Shown in pieces: positions 22,966-32,684 of a stretch of 64,000 nucleotides of DNA; the stretch's first letter is position 1; each line of letters starts with the position of its first letter. The DNA is from Rouxiella sp. WC2420 (GTDB lineage: Bacteria > Pseudomonadota > Gammaproteobacteria > Enterobacterales > Enterobacteriaceae). A model generated the notes under the pieces. That model had not been told where the DNA came from and ran no database searches. It saw nothing but the letters and a program-made list of their open reading frames with translations. The stretch lies in contig NZ_CP165628.1 of NCBI RefSeq assembly GCF_041200025.1, positions 5,208,001 to 5,272,000 of the forward strand. The letters are read 5' to 3'. A program made the translations under genes and the position numbers.

Positions 22966-23940
22966 TTATTTATTGCTTTTGTTATCGACCAGGACTGCCA
23001 GCAGAATCACAACTGCTTTAACAATCATCTGGAAATAAGAAGACACGCCCAACAAATTCAGACCGTTATTAAGGAAGCCGAGGATTAGCGCGCCAATCAG
23101 CGTGCCGATAATCCGGCCCTTGCCACCAGACAGGCTGGTGCCGCCCAGAACCACTGCGGCGATAGCATCTAGCTCATAGCCGGTCCCGGCGGTTGGCTGT
23201 GCCGAGGAGAGACGGGCAACTTCGATGATCCCGGCAAGCGCAGCCAGCAGTCCACACAGTGAGTAAACGATGATTTTGACTTTATCGACACTAATGCCGG
23301 AAAGACGGGTCGCGGCTTCATTGCCACCCAACGCGTAGATATAACGACCCAAACGGGTGTGATGTAGCATGTACCAGGCAGCGATAAACACTACCGCCAT
23401 CAGCCATACCGGCGTTGGAACGCCCAACGGGCGACCAATACCGAACCAGCCAAAAGTATCGGCCACGTCGTTGAAGCCGGTGCTAATAGGGCTACCGTTG
23501 GTATAAACCATAGTGACACCGCGCAGTAACAGCATCATCACCAGCGTAGCGATAAATGCCTGCACCTTGCCTTTAGCGACAATCGCGCCAGTGATACCGC
23601 CCACCGCCGCGCCCAATGCCAGAGAAGCAACTACGGCCAATGACGCGCTGGATTCATGGCCGACAACAGACGCGGCCACCGCACCAGTCAACGCCAGCAG
23701 CGAGCCGACGGAAAGGTCAATACCAGAAGTCAGTATCACCAGCGTCATACCCACTGCCATGATGGCGTTGACTGAGGTCTGCTGCAGAATGTTAAATAAG
23801 TTATTAACTGTGAAGAAGTTCGGGCTCATTGAAGAGACCACCGCAATCAGCACCAGCAGCGCAATCAGGGATTTCTGCTCTAACAACCATTCTTTACTGA
23901 TCCAGCGTTTTTTATTAGCCGGTAAAATTTGAGAACTCAT
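22966..23940 (-). CDS. rbsC: Ribose ABC transporter permease
   Basis: RbsC is the membrane channel of the ribose importer. It is a 324-aa protein with about 8-10 hydrophobic spans and the conserved family stretches [33 protein letters not shown] and [22 protein letters not shown]. It ends LVDNKSNK. It sits between rbsA (6 bases apart) and rbsB. Confidence 0.97.
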   Translation of the reverse strand: MSSQILPANKKRWISKEWLLEQKSLIALLVLIAVVSSMSPNFFTVNNLFNILQQTSVNAIMAVGMTLVILTSGIDLSVGSLLALTGAVAASVVGHESSASLAVVASLALGAAVGGITGAIVAKGKVQAFIATLVMMLLLRGVTMVYTNGSPISTGFNDVADTFGWFGIGRPLGVPTPVWLMAVVFIAAWYMLHHTRLGRYIYALGGNEAATRLSGISVDKVKIIVYSLCGLLAALAGIIEVARLSSAQPTAGTGYELDAIAAVVLGGTSLSGGKGRIIGTLIGALILGFLNNGLNLLGVSSYFQMIVKAVVILLAVLVDNKSNK

Positions 23941-23946
23941 CGTTGC

Positions 23947-25452
23947 TTACTCCTGCTTCACGCCGTATCGCTTGCCAACAGCGGCAGCCATTAATGCTTC
24001 TTGCGTCGCCTGTTCTATAGGGAATTCACCGCTTAAGTGGCCTTCATGCATCACCAGAATGCGGTCGCTCATGCCGATCACCTCCGGCATTTCCGAGGAC
24101 ACCAGAATGATGCTCAGACCTTCGCGCTTGAATTGATTAATTAACTGGTAGATCTCTTTTTTTGCCCCGACATCGACACCGCGCGTCGGCTCATCGAGGA
24201 TCAGCACTTTCGGACGTGTCATCAATCCGCGAGCGATCGCCACTTTCTGCTGATTACCGCCAGAAAGCAGGCCAATCGGCTGCATCATTGACGGGGTTTT
24301 AATATTGAACAGGCGAATAAAATCGCCCACCGTCTGTTGCTCTTCACCGTGCTTCAAACCGCCACCCAGGCGACTGAAATAACGCAGCGCGGTCAGCGAC
24401 ATGTTTTCCTTAACCGACATCCCCAATACCAGACCGTCACGTTTGCGATCTTCAGAGATATAAACGATGCCGTTGGCCAATCCATCCTGCGGCGTACGAG
24501 GGTTAATCTCTTTGCCGTCCAGCGTGATAGATCCGCCGGTTTTCTTGCGTGCGCCGTAAAGGATCTTCATCAACTCGGTGCGTCCGGCCCCCATCAGTCC
24601 GGAAACGCCAAGGATCTCGCCACCGTAAAGTTTAAAGCTAACGTCTTTAACGCCCGGTCCTGAGACATCATCAACCGAGAGCCGCAACAATCCGCGTTCG
24701 TGATTAATGCGCGGATACTGTTCCTCAAGACGGCGGCCAACCATCATTTCTATCAGCGTATCTTCCTGCAGCTCGCTGACCGGGCGCTCGGCAATAAACT
24801 GCCCGTCGCGAAACACGGTGACGTCGTCGCAGATTTCGAAAATTTCTTTCAGACGGTGCGAGATATACACCACGCCACAACCCGCGGCTTTGAGCTCGTT
24901 GATAACGCTAAATAAAGAGGCAGTTTCAGTATCGGTGAGCGCATCGGTAGGCTCATCCATGATAATGACCTGTGATTGGAAGCTCAGCACTTTGGCAATC
25001 TCGACCATCTGCTGATCGCCGATCGACAAATCGCCCACCAGCCGGTGACTGCTGTAACGCAGATTCAAACGGGCCAGCAGCTTGTCAGCCTCGGCATACA
25101 TTTTTTTCCACTGGATGCGCCCGAAGCCGTTAACAAACTCACGGCCGAGAAAGATGTTCTCGGCGATGGTTAGTTCAGGGATCAGGTTAAGTTCCTGATG
25201 GATAATGCCGATCCCCGCTTCCTGAGAATCCTTGGGACCGGTAAAACTGGCTTCCTTACCGAGAAAATGCAGCGAACCGGCATCTTTTTGATAGATCCCG
25301 GTGAGCACTTTCATCATGGTTGACTTGCCCGCGCCGTTTTCCCCCACCAGCGCCATGACTTTTCCTGGATACACGCTCAGCGCGGCACCCGACAGCGCTT
25401 TCACGCTGGGAAAGGCTTTATCAATCCCTGAGAGTTGCAGTAAAGGTTGCAT
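23947..25452 (-). CDS. rbsA: Ribose ABC transporter ATP-binding protein
   Basis: RbsA is the double-ATPase subunit of the ribose importer. Two ABC modules are visible: the first with [16 protein letters not shown], signature [13 protein letters not shown] and [10 protein letters not shown]; the second with a degenerate P-loop ([10 protein letters not shown]), signature [15 protein letters not shown] and [13 protein letters not shown] 25452 gives 501 aa, the E. coli length, with GAGG six bases upstream. A longer in-frame extension into rbsD is spurious. It follows rbsD by seven bases. Confidence 0.97.
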   Translation of the reverse strand: MQPLLQLSGIDKAFPSVKALSGAALSVYPGKVMALVGENGAGKSTMMKVLTGIYQKDAGSLHFLGKEASFTGPKDSQEAGIGIIHQELNLIPELTIAENIFLGREFVNGFGRIQWKKMYAEADKLLARLNLRYSSHRLVGDLSIGDQQMVEIAKVLSFQSQVIIMDEPTDALTDTETASLFSVINELKAAGCGVVYISHRLKEIFEICDDVTVFRDGQFIAERPVSELQEDTLIEMMVGRRLEEQYPRINHERGLLRLSVDDVSGPGVKDVSFKLYGGEILGVSGLMGAGRTELMKILYGARKKTGGSITLDGKEINPRTPQDGLANGIVYISEDRKRDGLVLGMSVKENMSLTALRYFSRLGGGLKHGEEQQTVGDFIRLFNIKTPSMMQPIGLLSGGNQQKVAIARGLMTRPKVLILDEPTRGVDVGAKKEIYQLINQFKREGLSIILVSSEMPEVIGMSDRILVMHEGHLSGEFPIEQATQEALMAAAVGKRYGVKQE

Positions 25453-25459
25453 ATGGGCC

Positions 25460-25879
25460 TCAGAACGTAACGCCAGCACACAGAATAATGTTGGCATAAG
25501 CCGAACACTCTCCGCTGCGGATGACGGCACGCGTAGTTTGAGTCTGTTGTTTGAAAGCCTGATGGCTAACATATTCCAACGTAATGGTGTTTCCCTGGTG
25601 TTGCTCAAGCTGTTTCAACTGACCGATCAGCGTTTCATGGAGCTCTGGGTTATGCTGTTTTATCTCTTCGGCAAGAACGGCATGCTCAACCTGCATCTCA
25701 TCGGTGACCACCGCAAAAACCTGTAAAAAACTCGGCACGCCGTGGGTTAGGGCGAGGTCGATACGCTGGGTGCTGGCAGGAACAGGCAAACCGGCATCGG
25801 CAATCACGATTCGATCGGTATGACCCAAACTGGCAATCAGCTGTGAGACTTCGGCATTCAATAACATGGCTTTCTTCAT
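25460..25879 (-). CDS. rbsD: D-ribose pyranase
   Basis: RbsD interconverts the beta-pyran and beta-furan forms of ribose so that ribokinase can use it. The 139-aa product has [17 protein letters not shown] (catalytic His and Asp region), the conserved HHNPELHE-like segment ([15 protein letters not shown]) and the C-terminal [19 protein letters not shown] 25879 is preceded by GGAG; an upstream in-frame ATG at 25891 would overlap the operator. It is the first gene of rbsDACBKR. Confidence 0.97.
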   Translation of the reverse strand: MKKAMLLNAEVSQLIASLGHTDRIVIADAGLPVPASTQRIDLALTHGVPSFLQVFAVVTDEMQVEHAVLAEEIKQHNPELHETLIGQLKQLEQHQGNTITLEYVSHQAFKQQTQTTRAVIRSGECSAYANIILCAGVTF

Positions 25880-25892
25880 TATCGGCTCCAAC

Positions 25893-25908
25893 AGCGAAAC
25901 GTTTCGCT
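25893..25908. promoter_or_regulatory. RbsR operator O1
   Basis: A perfect 16-bp palindrome AGCGAAACGTTTCGCT, identical in core to the E. coli RbsR site. It covers the predicted transcription start, immediately downstream of the -10 box. Confidence 0.85.
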
Positions 25909-25915
25909 TGCAGTG

Positions 25916-25943
25916 ATTCTAGGAAATAAGTCGCCGCTGGCAA
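25916..25943 (-). promoter_or_regulatory. rbs operon promoter
   Basis: On the minus strand TTGCCA, a 16-base spacer, then TAGAAT, placed between the two RbsR operators. No full CRP site could be identified; only a TGTGA half-site occurs near 25961. Confidence 0.6.
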
Positions 25944-25970
25944 CGAGCAGAAGATGAATTTGTGATCGCC

Positions 25971-25986
25971 GTCGAAACGTTTCGCT
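25971..25986. promoter_or_regulatory. Second RbsR operator upstream of the promoter
   Basis: GTCGAAACGTTTCGCT shares the 12-bp palindromic core CGAAACGTTTCG with O1. Its centre is 78 bases upstream of the O1 centre, on the other side of the promoter. Confidence 0.7.
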
Positions 25987-26077
25987 GAACGATAAACAAC
26001 AGGTAAACACTTAAGTGGAATAAAACGAGAATCGGAGAACAGGCGGGCGGATTAATCGAAGAGCCAAAGACCAAACG

Positions 26078-26110
26078 AAAAACGCCGCAGGTTTTAACCT
26101 AGCGGCGTTT
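26078..26110 (-). terminator. Rho-independent terminator of kup
   Basis: On the minus strand AAACGCCGC / GCGGCGTTT, with an inner AGGTT/AACCT pairing, is followed by TTTTT. It lies 20 bases after the kup stop. Confidence 0.8.
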
Positions 26111-26130
26111 AATGTTTACGACCAAAAAAC

Positions 26131-27999
26131 CTATATCTCGACCTGGGTACCAAGCTCAATCACGCGGTTCGGCGGGATCTCAAATTGGTCAGGTGCGCGC
26201 AGGGCATTGCGGCTCAGGGCGATAAACAGCTTGCCGCGGAAATAAAGATACCAGGGACGTTTGGTCAGAATCAGCGATTCATGCGACATAAAGAACGAAG
26301 TTTCCATCATTCGGCATGATAGGCCTTCCAATCCGCAGCGGTGGAAGACTTCTTCCACGTTTGGCGTTTCTTTAAAACCGTAGCTCGCCACTACACGCCA
26401 AAAGGTAGGTGACATCTGCTCAATCGTGACACGACGAACGTTATGCACAAACGGCGCATCTTCGGTACGCAGAGTCAGCAACACCACACGTTCGTGCAAC
26501 ACCTTGTTGTGCTTGAGGTTGTGTAGCAGCGCAAAAGGAATGACGTTGATGGCACGAGACATATACACCGCAGTGCCCGGCACGCGGACCGGCGGTGATT
26601 TCTCCAGCGAGGCAATCATCGCCTCAAGGGAGTTACCGTGCTCATGCATACGACGCATAAGGCGGAAACGCTCGCTCTTCCAGGTTGTCATGACGATAAA
26701 CATCATCAGCGCCAGCACCAGCGGCAACCAACCGCCAGAGAGGATTTTGGTCGCATTGGCGGCAAACAGTGGCACATCAATGAATAGCAGCACCGCAGCC
26801 AGCACGGCAACGATAAAACCTTTCCAATGCCAATTCTTGTAGGCCACGGTACAAGACAAAATCGTGGTCAGCACCATGGTGCCGGTTACGGCGATACCAT
26901 AGGCCGCAGCCAGATTACTTGAATGCTCGAAGCCGAGAATAACAATCACTACCGCGAAATAGAGCAACCAGTTAATCACCGGCACATAAATCTGACCAGC
27001 TTCCATCTCGGAGGTATGGATGATGCGCATGGGAGGCAGATAACCCAGACGCACAGCCTGACGGGTCAAGGAGAACACGCCGGAAATAACCGCCTGAGAA
27101 GCAATGATGGTCGCAAGCGTTGCCAGAATCAGCATCGGTATCAAAGCCCAATCCGGAGCCAGCAGGAAAAACGGGTTTTTGATGGCTTCAGGATTTTTCA
27201 GCAACAGCGCGCCCTGACCAAAATAGTTCAGGATCAGAGAAGGCAGCACGATGCTGAACCAGGCTAGGCGAATAGGCAGTTTACCAAAGTGGCCCATATC
27301 CGCATACAGCGCTTCAACCCCGGTAATCGACAGCACTACGGCGCCAAGTGCCAGGAAGGCAAAACCTTTATGCTCGATGAAGAAGCTAAATGCCCACATC
27401 GGGTTAATGGCGCGCAGCACTTCAGGATTATGAATAATGCTGTTAATCCCTAACACCGCAAGTACCAGGAACCAAAGCAGCATTACCGGCGCAAACAGTT
27501 TGCCCACCAGCCCCGTACCGTGCTTTTGAATGAAAAACAGCAAAGTCAGAACGAAAATGGAGAGCGGGACAATATATGAATCAAGATTGGGCGCAGCGAT
27601 TTCGAGACCTTCCATCGCGGATAGCACCGACATAGCAGGGGTTATGACCACCTCGCCGTAGAAGAAGCTACCGCCTATCAGACCAAGAATTACCAGGACA
27701 GCAGTGGCTCTAGCCGAGGTATTCCTGCCGGCCAGTGACATCAACGTTAATATCCCGCCTTCGCCGGCGTTGTCCGCACGTAAAACGAAAGACAGGTACT
27801 TGGCTGATACCACAATGACCAACAGCCAGAAAATCAGAGAGAGGAAACCATAGACAACGCTGGGTTCGACATTAAAACCGTAGTGGCCCGAAAAACATTC
27901 TCGCAATGTATAAAGGGGGCTAGTACCGATATCACCATAAACCACACCGATGGCGGCCAGGGTTACTGCTGGGAGTGACCGTTTATGTTCTGTGCTCAT
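26131..27999 (-). CDS. kup: Low-affinity potassium uptake protein Kup (TrkD)
   Basis: Kup imports K+ (and Cs+) as a proton symporter, most active at low pH and hyperosmolarity. The 622-aa protein, exactly the E. coli length, opens with [23 protein letters not shown], the K+-selective region of the first helix. About 12 hydrophobic spans fill the first 440 residues, followed by a cytoplasmic C-terminal domain. It is transcribed divergently from ravA, as in E. coli. Confidence 0.98.
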   Translation of the reverse strand: MSTEHKRSLPAVTLAAIGVVYGDIGTSPLYTLRECFSGHYGFNVEPSVVYGFLSLIFWLLVIVVSAKYLSFVLRADNAGEGGILTLMSLAGRNTSARATAVLVILGLIGGSFFYGEVVITPAMSVLSAMEGLEIAAPNLDSYIVPLSIFVLTLLFFIQKHGTGLVGKLFAPVMLLWFLVLAVLGINSIIHNPEVLRAINPMWAFSFFIEHKGFAFLALGAVVLSITGVEALYADMGHFGKLPIRLAWFSIVLPSLILNYFGQGALLLKNPEAIKNPFFLLAPDWALIPMLILATLATIIASQAVISGVFSLTRQAVRLGYLPPMRIIHTSEMEAGQIYVPVINWLLYFAVVIVILGFEHSSNLAAAYGIAVTGTMVLTTILSCTVAYKNWHWKGFIVAVLAAVLLFIDVPLFAANATKILSGGWLPLVLALMMFIVMTTWKSERFRLMRRMHEHGNSLEAMIASLEKSPPVRVPGTAVYMSRAINVIPFALLHNLKHNKVLHERVVLLTLRTEDAPFVHNVRRVTIEQMSPTFWRVVASYGFKETPNVEEVFHRCGLEGLSCRMMETSFFMSHESLILTKRPWYLYFRGKLFIALSRNALRAPDQFEIPPNRVIELGTQVEI

Positions 28000-28322
28000 A
28001 ATTGGTTTCTTTTATGCTTTGTCATTTGGCTGACTTGAGTATTTGGCTAAAAAAAATCTTGGCCCAAAAATCCGTAAGCTATGTGGGTTGGCAGTTCCTT
28101 TAAACCCACCAAAAGGCGCACAGTATGCACGAATAAATAAGATTGCCTACCCTTTAATACAAAGACAAGCAAACAATTCATCCGATCGGATCACATTTCA
28201 GCGAATGGAAAGATTCTAAGAATCAACAAGCTATATCGCCAATAAAAATCATGGTTTATTATCGCCTTGCAGTCCACTATTCCATCACGTAAGTCACTAT
28301 TTGGGGCAGTTTAAAATACATT
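28000..28322. other. Divergent kup / ravA promoter region
   Basis: 323 bases with no ORF. Promoters for both genes must be here. I saw no riboswitch-like structure or clear operator. Confidence 0.5.
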
Positions 28323-29831
28323 ATGGCGCAATCACCTGTTTTGGCAGAACGAATCACCCGACTGGCGAATGCGCTGGAAAATGGCCTCTATGAGCGGCAG
28401 GAAGCAATACGTCTCTGCCTGCTGGCCGCGCTCTGCGGTGAAAGTGTGTTCCTGCTTGGCCCACCGGGTATCGCCAAAAGTCTGATCGCCCGGCGTTTGA
28501 AATACGCCTTCCGCGATGCCCGGGCTTTTGAATATCTGATGACCCGCTTCTCCACGCCGGAAGAAGTTTTTGGTCCACTCTCCATTCAAGCCTTGAAAGA
28601 CCACGGCCGCTACCAGCGACTGACTCAAGGTTATCTGCCTGAAGCCGAAATTGTTTTTCTCGATGAAATCTGGAAAGCCGGTCCGGCCATCCTTAATACG
28701 TTGCTGACCGCCATCAATGAACGGCGTTTTCGCAACGGCGATAGCGAAGCGGCGATCCCGATGCGCCTACTGGTCAGTGCTTCCAACGAACTCCCCGAAG
28801 CCGATGGCGGTTTGGAAGCCCTCTATGACCGTATGCTAATTCGCCTGTGGCTCGACCGTGTACAGGATAAACAAAACTTCCGCTCGCTGCTTACCAGCCG
28901 CCATTCAGAGAACACCCATCCGGTGGCCGAAAACCTCAGTATCACCGATGAAGAGTATCAACAATGGCAGCATGAGATTGAAAAAGTCAATCTGACTGAA
29001 CACTGCTTCGAACTGATTTTTCAGCTGCGTCAGCGTCTTGCTGCGCTGGATAATGCGCCTTACGTTTCCGACCGTCGATGGAAGAAAGCCCTGAGATTGC
29101 TTCAGGCCTGTGCTTTTTTCAGCGGACGCCAATCGGTGTCGCCAGTCGACTTGATACTACTGAAAGACTGCCTGTGGCATGACATGAGCTCTTATCATTT
29201 GTTACAAACACAGATAGAACAGAGCATTACTGAACAAGCTTACCTGCAGCAAACCTTAAGTTTAAAGATTCAGCAACTCAACCAGCAGTGGAATCATTAT
29301 CAGCAGCAGCAAAGTACTCGTCAGGCCATAAAAGTCAGTAAAAAATCAGGAATGTTCAGCCGCAAACCGCAATACCAGCTGCCTGATTCGCTGTCTTCTT
29401 CAGTTCTGACCCTGCTTTTACAGCAGCCTTTGCATTTGCACGACATTCAGGTAACTCACGTGCTGGTGGAACGTGAACATATGGCCGACTGGTTAAATAA
29501 AGGTGGGCAGCTTAAAGGCAAACTCAACGGCATCGGTTTTGCTCAGGTGATTGATGTTGAAGTCGATGACAAACTCCAACTGGTGATTTTCGACATCAGC
29601 CGCCAGCCGAGCTATCTAACCATGCCCGGCAGCGAACATATTAGCGTGCCAGAAGAGATGAAAACCACGCTGGCCACTATCGGCGAATCGTTAATCCAGC
29701 AGCGTCAGCAGTTTAATCAGCATCATCCGTGCCTGTTTGTGCCGGTTGAATGGACCACTAAAATTGAAGCCAGCCTGATCCGCGTAAATGAACAGCTTCT
29801 CCAGCAACAACAGTTGTTCGGTAAAAACTAA
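28323..29831 (+). CDS. ravA: MoxR-family AAA+ ATPase RavA
   Basis: RavA is a hexameric AAA+ ATPase that works with ViaA and, in E. coli, binds the lysine decarboxylase LdcI and influences respiratory complexes and aminoglycoside sensitivity. The AAA+ core has Walker A GPPGIAKS (about 43-50), Walker B IVFLDEIW, a sensor 1 region in [14 protein letters not shown] and sensor 2 near [12 protein letters not shown]. The C-terminal LARA-type domain follows. Length 502 aa against 498 in E. coli. It is directly followed by viaA with no gap. Confidence 0.97.
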   Translation: MAQSPVLAERITRLANALENGLYERQEAIRLCLLAALCGESVFLLGPPGIAKSLIARRLKYAFRDARAFEYLMTRFSTPEEVFGPLSIQALKDHGRYQRLTQGYLPEAEIVFLDEIWKAGPAILNTLLTAINERRFRNGDSEAAIPMRLLVSASNELPEADGGLEALYDRMLIRLWLDRVQDKQNFRSLLTSRHSENTHPVAENLSITDEEYQQWQHEIEKVNLTEHCFELIFQLRQRLAALDNAPYVSDRRWKKALRLLQACAFFSGRQSVSPVDLILLKDCLWHDMSSYHLLQTQIEQSITEQAYLQQTLSLKIQQLNQQWNHYQQQQSTRQAIKVSKKSGMFSRKPQYQLPDSLSSSVLTLLLQQPLHLHDIQVTHVLVEREHMADWLNKGGQLKGKLNGIGFAQVIDVEVDDKLQLVIFDISRQPSYLTMPGSEHISVPEEMKTTLATIGESLIQQRQQFNQHHPCLFVPVEWTTKIEASLIRVNEQLLQQQQLFGKN

Positions 29832-31301
29832 ATGTTTAGCCTCGAAACACTGGATGTGATGCTGGCTATAAAGGAAGCCGAACTGATCGACGAGTTGATC
29901 GTCGCGCTTTTGGCTGCTCCGCAGTTACAGGCTTTCTTTGAGAAATTCCCAAGACTTAGACGGGCGCTAACTAAAGACGTCCCCGAGTGGCGCTTCAGGT
30001 TAAAGCAGCGGATCCACGATACGCCGGTTCCATCCGAACTGGCAAAAGAGTTCTATCTTTATCAGCACTGCCAGCAGAGCAGTACCTCGCTCTTTACCAG
30101 TGAGCTTGAAGATACTGTTGATCAACTGACCCAGCTCAATTCTCCGTTTGCGACCGAGGCTCGCTCGCTGCGCGAAAATATATCTACGCAGAGTAAATCA
30201 CTGATTAATGACAGCTTCCATGGCCTGTTTATGCAGCGCTGGCGGCTGAACATCACCTTTCAAACCGTCACCCTGCATCATCAGCTGCTAGAGCAGGAAC
30301 AAGAACAACTGCAAAACGAGCTAGAACAGCGGCTTGAGCTAAGCGGTGAACTCTCTCCTTTATTAGCGGAAAATGATGCCGCCGCCGGTCGGTTGTGGGA
30401 CATGAGTAAAGGAAGGCGTCAGCGTGGCGATTACCAATCGTTAATCCGCTACGGTACTTTTCTCCAGCAGCAACCTGAATTGCAGCATCTGGCCGAACAG
30501 CTGGGCCGCAGTCAGACCGCCAAAGCCAATCCGCATGAAGAGGCCAGTCTGGAACCGCATCGTCTGATGGTCAGAGAACCTGCGACGGTGCCGGAAGAGG
30601 TCAACGGTATTCATCAAAGCGATGATATTTTGCGCCTGCTGCCAACTGAATTGGCAACGCTGGGTATCCCGGAACTTGAAGTCGAGTTTTATCGCCGCTT
30701 GCTGGAAAAGCGCCTGATGACCTATCAGCTGCAGGGCGATGTCTGGCGCGAGAAAGTCGTCATGCGGCCGGTAGTTTATCAACAGCAGGAACCACAACCG
30801 CGCGGTCCATTTGTGGTTTGCGTGGATACCTCAGGTTCAATGGGTGGATTTAACGAACAGTGCTCGAAAGCCTTTTGCCTGGCATTACTGCGGATTGCAC
30901 TGGCGGATAATCGCCGTTGCTACATTATGTTATTTGCCAGCGAAGTGATTCATTATGAGCTGACCTCGGCCAGCGGGCTGGAACAGGCAATGCGCTTTTT
31001 GGGGCAGCATTTCAGAGGCGGCACCGATCTCAGTGCCTGCCTGACTGCAACACTGGACAAGCTGGCCACGCCGGAATGGCAGGATGCAGACGCGGTGATC
31101 ATTTCTGACTTTATCGCCCAGCGATTACCGGATGAGGTTCAAAAACGGGTCAAACAACAGCAGGTCCAGCATCATCATCGTTTTCATGCGCTGGCTATGT
31201 CGCAGTATGGAAAACCAGCAATCATGCGTATCTTCGATCATATCTGGCGTTTCGATACAGGAATGAAAAGCCGTGTTCAACGACGATGGAAACGTCACTA
31301 A
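29832..31301 (+). CDS. viaA: VWA-domain partner protein ViaA
   Basis: ViaA is the von Willebrand factor A partner of RavA. The 489-aa protein has a long helical N-terminal part rich in Gln and Glu and a C-terminal VWA domain starting near residue 325, with the MIDAS motif DTSGSMGG, the later threonine in [11 protein letters not shown] and the acidic residue in AVIISDF. Its ATG follows the ravA stop codon immediately, so translation is coupled. asnC begins 14 bases downstream. Confidence 0.97.
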   Translation: MFSLETLDVMLAIKEAELIDELIVALLAAPQLQAFFEKFPRLRRALTKDVPEWRFRLKQRIHDTPVPSELAKEFYLYQHCQQSSTSLFTSELEDTVDQLTQLNSPFATEARSLRENISTQSKSLINDSFHGLFMQRWRLNITFQTVTLHHQLLEQEQEQLQNELEQRLELSGELSPLLAENDAAAGRLWDMSKGRRQRGDYQSLIRYGTFLQQQPELQHLAEQLGRSQTAKANPHEEASLEPHRLMVREPATVPEEVNGIHQSDDILRLLPTELATLGIPELEVEFYRRLLEKRLMTYQLQGDVWREKVVMRPVVYQQQEPQPRGPFVVCVDTSGSMGGFNEQCSKAFCLALLRIALADNRRCYIMLFASEVIHYELTSASGLEQAMRFLGQHFRGGTDLSACLTATLDKLATPEWQDADAVIISDFIAQRLPDEVQKRVKQQQVQHHHRFHALAMSQYGKPAIMRIFDHIWRFDTGMKSRVQRRWKRH

Positions 31302-31315
31302 TGAGAACCTAATTA

Positions 31316-31777
31316 ATGTCTGATAATTATCAAATTGACGATCTGGATCGCGGAATTCTAAACGCATTAATGGACAACGCGCGCGTGGCCTATGCCGAAT
31401 TGGCCAAGTCTTTTAACGTCAGTCCAGGCACTATTCACGTCAGAGTCGAGAAAATGAAACAGGCGGGGATCATCACCGGCACCCGTGTAAACGTCGATCC
31501 CAAGCGTCTCGGCTATGACGTTTGCTGCTTTATCGGCATCATTCTCAAGAGCGCCAAAGACTATCCCTCGGCCCTGAGACGCCTGGAAAGCCTGGAAGAA
31601 GTTGTGGAAGCCTATTACACCACAGGCCATTACAGCATCTTCATTAAAGTCATGTGCCGATCAATCGATGCCCTGCAACAGGTACTTATCAACAAGATCC
31701 AGACCATCGACGAAATTCAGTCTACAGAAACACTAATCTCCTTACAGAACCCCATCATGCGTACGATCCAGCCCTGA
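31316..31777 (+). CDS. asnC: Lrp/AsnC-family regulator AsnC
   Basis: AsnC is an asparagine-responsive Lrp-type regulator, known in E. coli for activating asnA. The 153-aa protein has the N-terminal helix-turn-helix (LDRGILNALMDNARVAYAELAKSFNVSPGTIHVRVEKM) and the C-terminal RAM ligand-binding domain. In E. coli asnA lies between asnC and viaA, divergent from asnC. Here asnA is missing and asnC sits 14 bases behind viaA in the same direction. It also precedes mioC, as in E. coli. Confidence 0.96.
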   Translation: MSDNYQIDDLDRGILNALMDNARVAYAELAKSFNVSPGTIHVRVEKMKQAGIITGTRVNVDPKRLGYDVCCFIGIILKSAKDYPSALRRLESLEEVVEAYYTTGHYSIFIKVMCRSIDALQQVLINKIQTIDEIQSTETLISLQNPIMRTIQP

Positions 31778-31798
31778 GTAATAAATTTTAATACCTTA

Positions 31799-31807
31799 TT
31801 ATCCACA
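31799..31807 (+). promoter_or_regulatory. DnaA box in the mioC promoter region
   Basis: An exact TTATCCACA lies 59 bases upstream of the mioC start. A DnaA box is also known here in E. coli, where it represses mioC transcription into the origin. A likely -10 box TACAAT follows near 31835. Confidence 0.75.
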
Positions 31808-31865
31808 GGTAGATCCCAGCTGATTCACAGCGTACAATAGCCATTCTTTTTTGGGTAAGAGCCTT

Positions 31866-32309
31866 ATGTCTGACATCACCCTGATCAGTGGCAGTACGCT
31901 TGGCAGCGCAGAATATGTCGCTGAACATGTAGAAGAGAAGCTTAAAGAAGCCGGTTTTTCGACTGAGCTTTTTCACGGCCCTGAACTGTATGAACTCCCA
32001 ACCAGCGGTATTTGGCTGGTGGTTTGCTCAACTCACGGTGCCGGAGAGCTTCCTGACAACCTTCAGCCTCTTCTTGAGCAAATTGACGATCAGCAACCGG
32101 ATCTGTCCAATGTTCGCTTTGGTGCGCTCGGTTTAGGCAGCAGTGAATACGACACATTTAATGGTGCGATCCGCACTTTGGATCAAAAATTGACAGCTTT
32201 AGGTGCTCAAAGAATTGGCGATCGCTTAGAGATCGACGTGACCCAACACGAAATTCCTGAAGATCCGGCCGAGGTTTGGGTACTAAATTGGATTAATTTG
32301 CTCAGATAA
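31866..32309 (+). CDS. mioC: FMN-binding flavodoxin-like protein MioC
   Basis: MioC is a short flavodoxin that supports biotin synthase electron transfer. The 147-aa protein has the flavin phosphate loop SGSTLGSAEYVAE near its N-terminus, then WLVVCSTHGAGELPDN and GLGSSEYDTF. ATG 31866 gives the E. coli length; a TTG at 31851 would add five residues. It ends 11 bases before the origin and reads into it. Confidence 0.96.
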   Translation: MSDITLISGSTLGSAEYVAEHVEEKLKEAGFSTELFHGPELYELPTSGIWLVVCSTHGAGELPDNLQPLLEQIDDQQPDLSNVRFGALGLGSSEYDTFNGAIRTLDQKLTALGAQRIGDRLEIDVTQHEIPEDPAEVWVLNWINLLR

Positions 32310-32319
32310 GTGTAAATTT

Positions 32320-32600
32320 TACCCGATCAGATGTGGATAACTATGCTCTAAAGCGGTGTAAAACCGGTAGTTATCCCTCTAACAACCCTTGCCCGCTTTT
32401 GGTGCTGTGCATAAGTCGCCATTTAGATCCCAGCTTATACGCAATGGGATCACCGATCATTCACAGCATTCGATCCTCTATAGCATATTGATCTAAATAG
32501 ACAATAATGACTTATACACAGAGGATCGCGATCCTAATAAGAGTTAGTAGTAAGAGATCTTTAAATAAAAAGATCTTCTTTTAATTAGTGACGATCCCCT
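32320..32600. other. oriC: Chromosomal replication origin oriC
   Basis: Between mioC and mnmG, in the standard enterobacterial order. About eleven GATC Dam sites occur in 280 bases. DnaA boxes: R4 TGTGGATAA (32332-32340), a weak R3-like TTATCCCTC (32371-32379), R2 TGTGCATAA (32406-32414), TTATACGCA (32435-32443) and R1 TTATACACA (32512-32520). An IHF-like site overlaps the sequence around 32482-32496. The AT-rich 13-mer unwinding region with two AGATCT copies is at 32535-32595, on the mnmG side. The block GATCACCGATCATTCACAG matches E. coli oriC closely. Confidence 0.95.
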
Positions 32601-32684
32601 AGGGCTTGTGGAAGCTCCAAACTCGCGTAGAATCCGTTTTCCCAACGCAATACGATCGTTCGTTGAACTTCGAGGTGCAGTACC

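Noticed and set aside
28000..28322. Possible riboswitch in the kup leader
   Set aside because: No K+- or c-di-AMP-type conserved elements are visible; c-di-AMP riboswitches are not expected in Enterobacterales.
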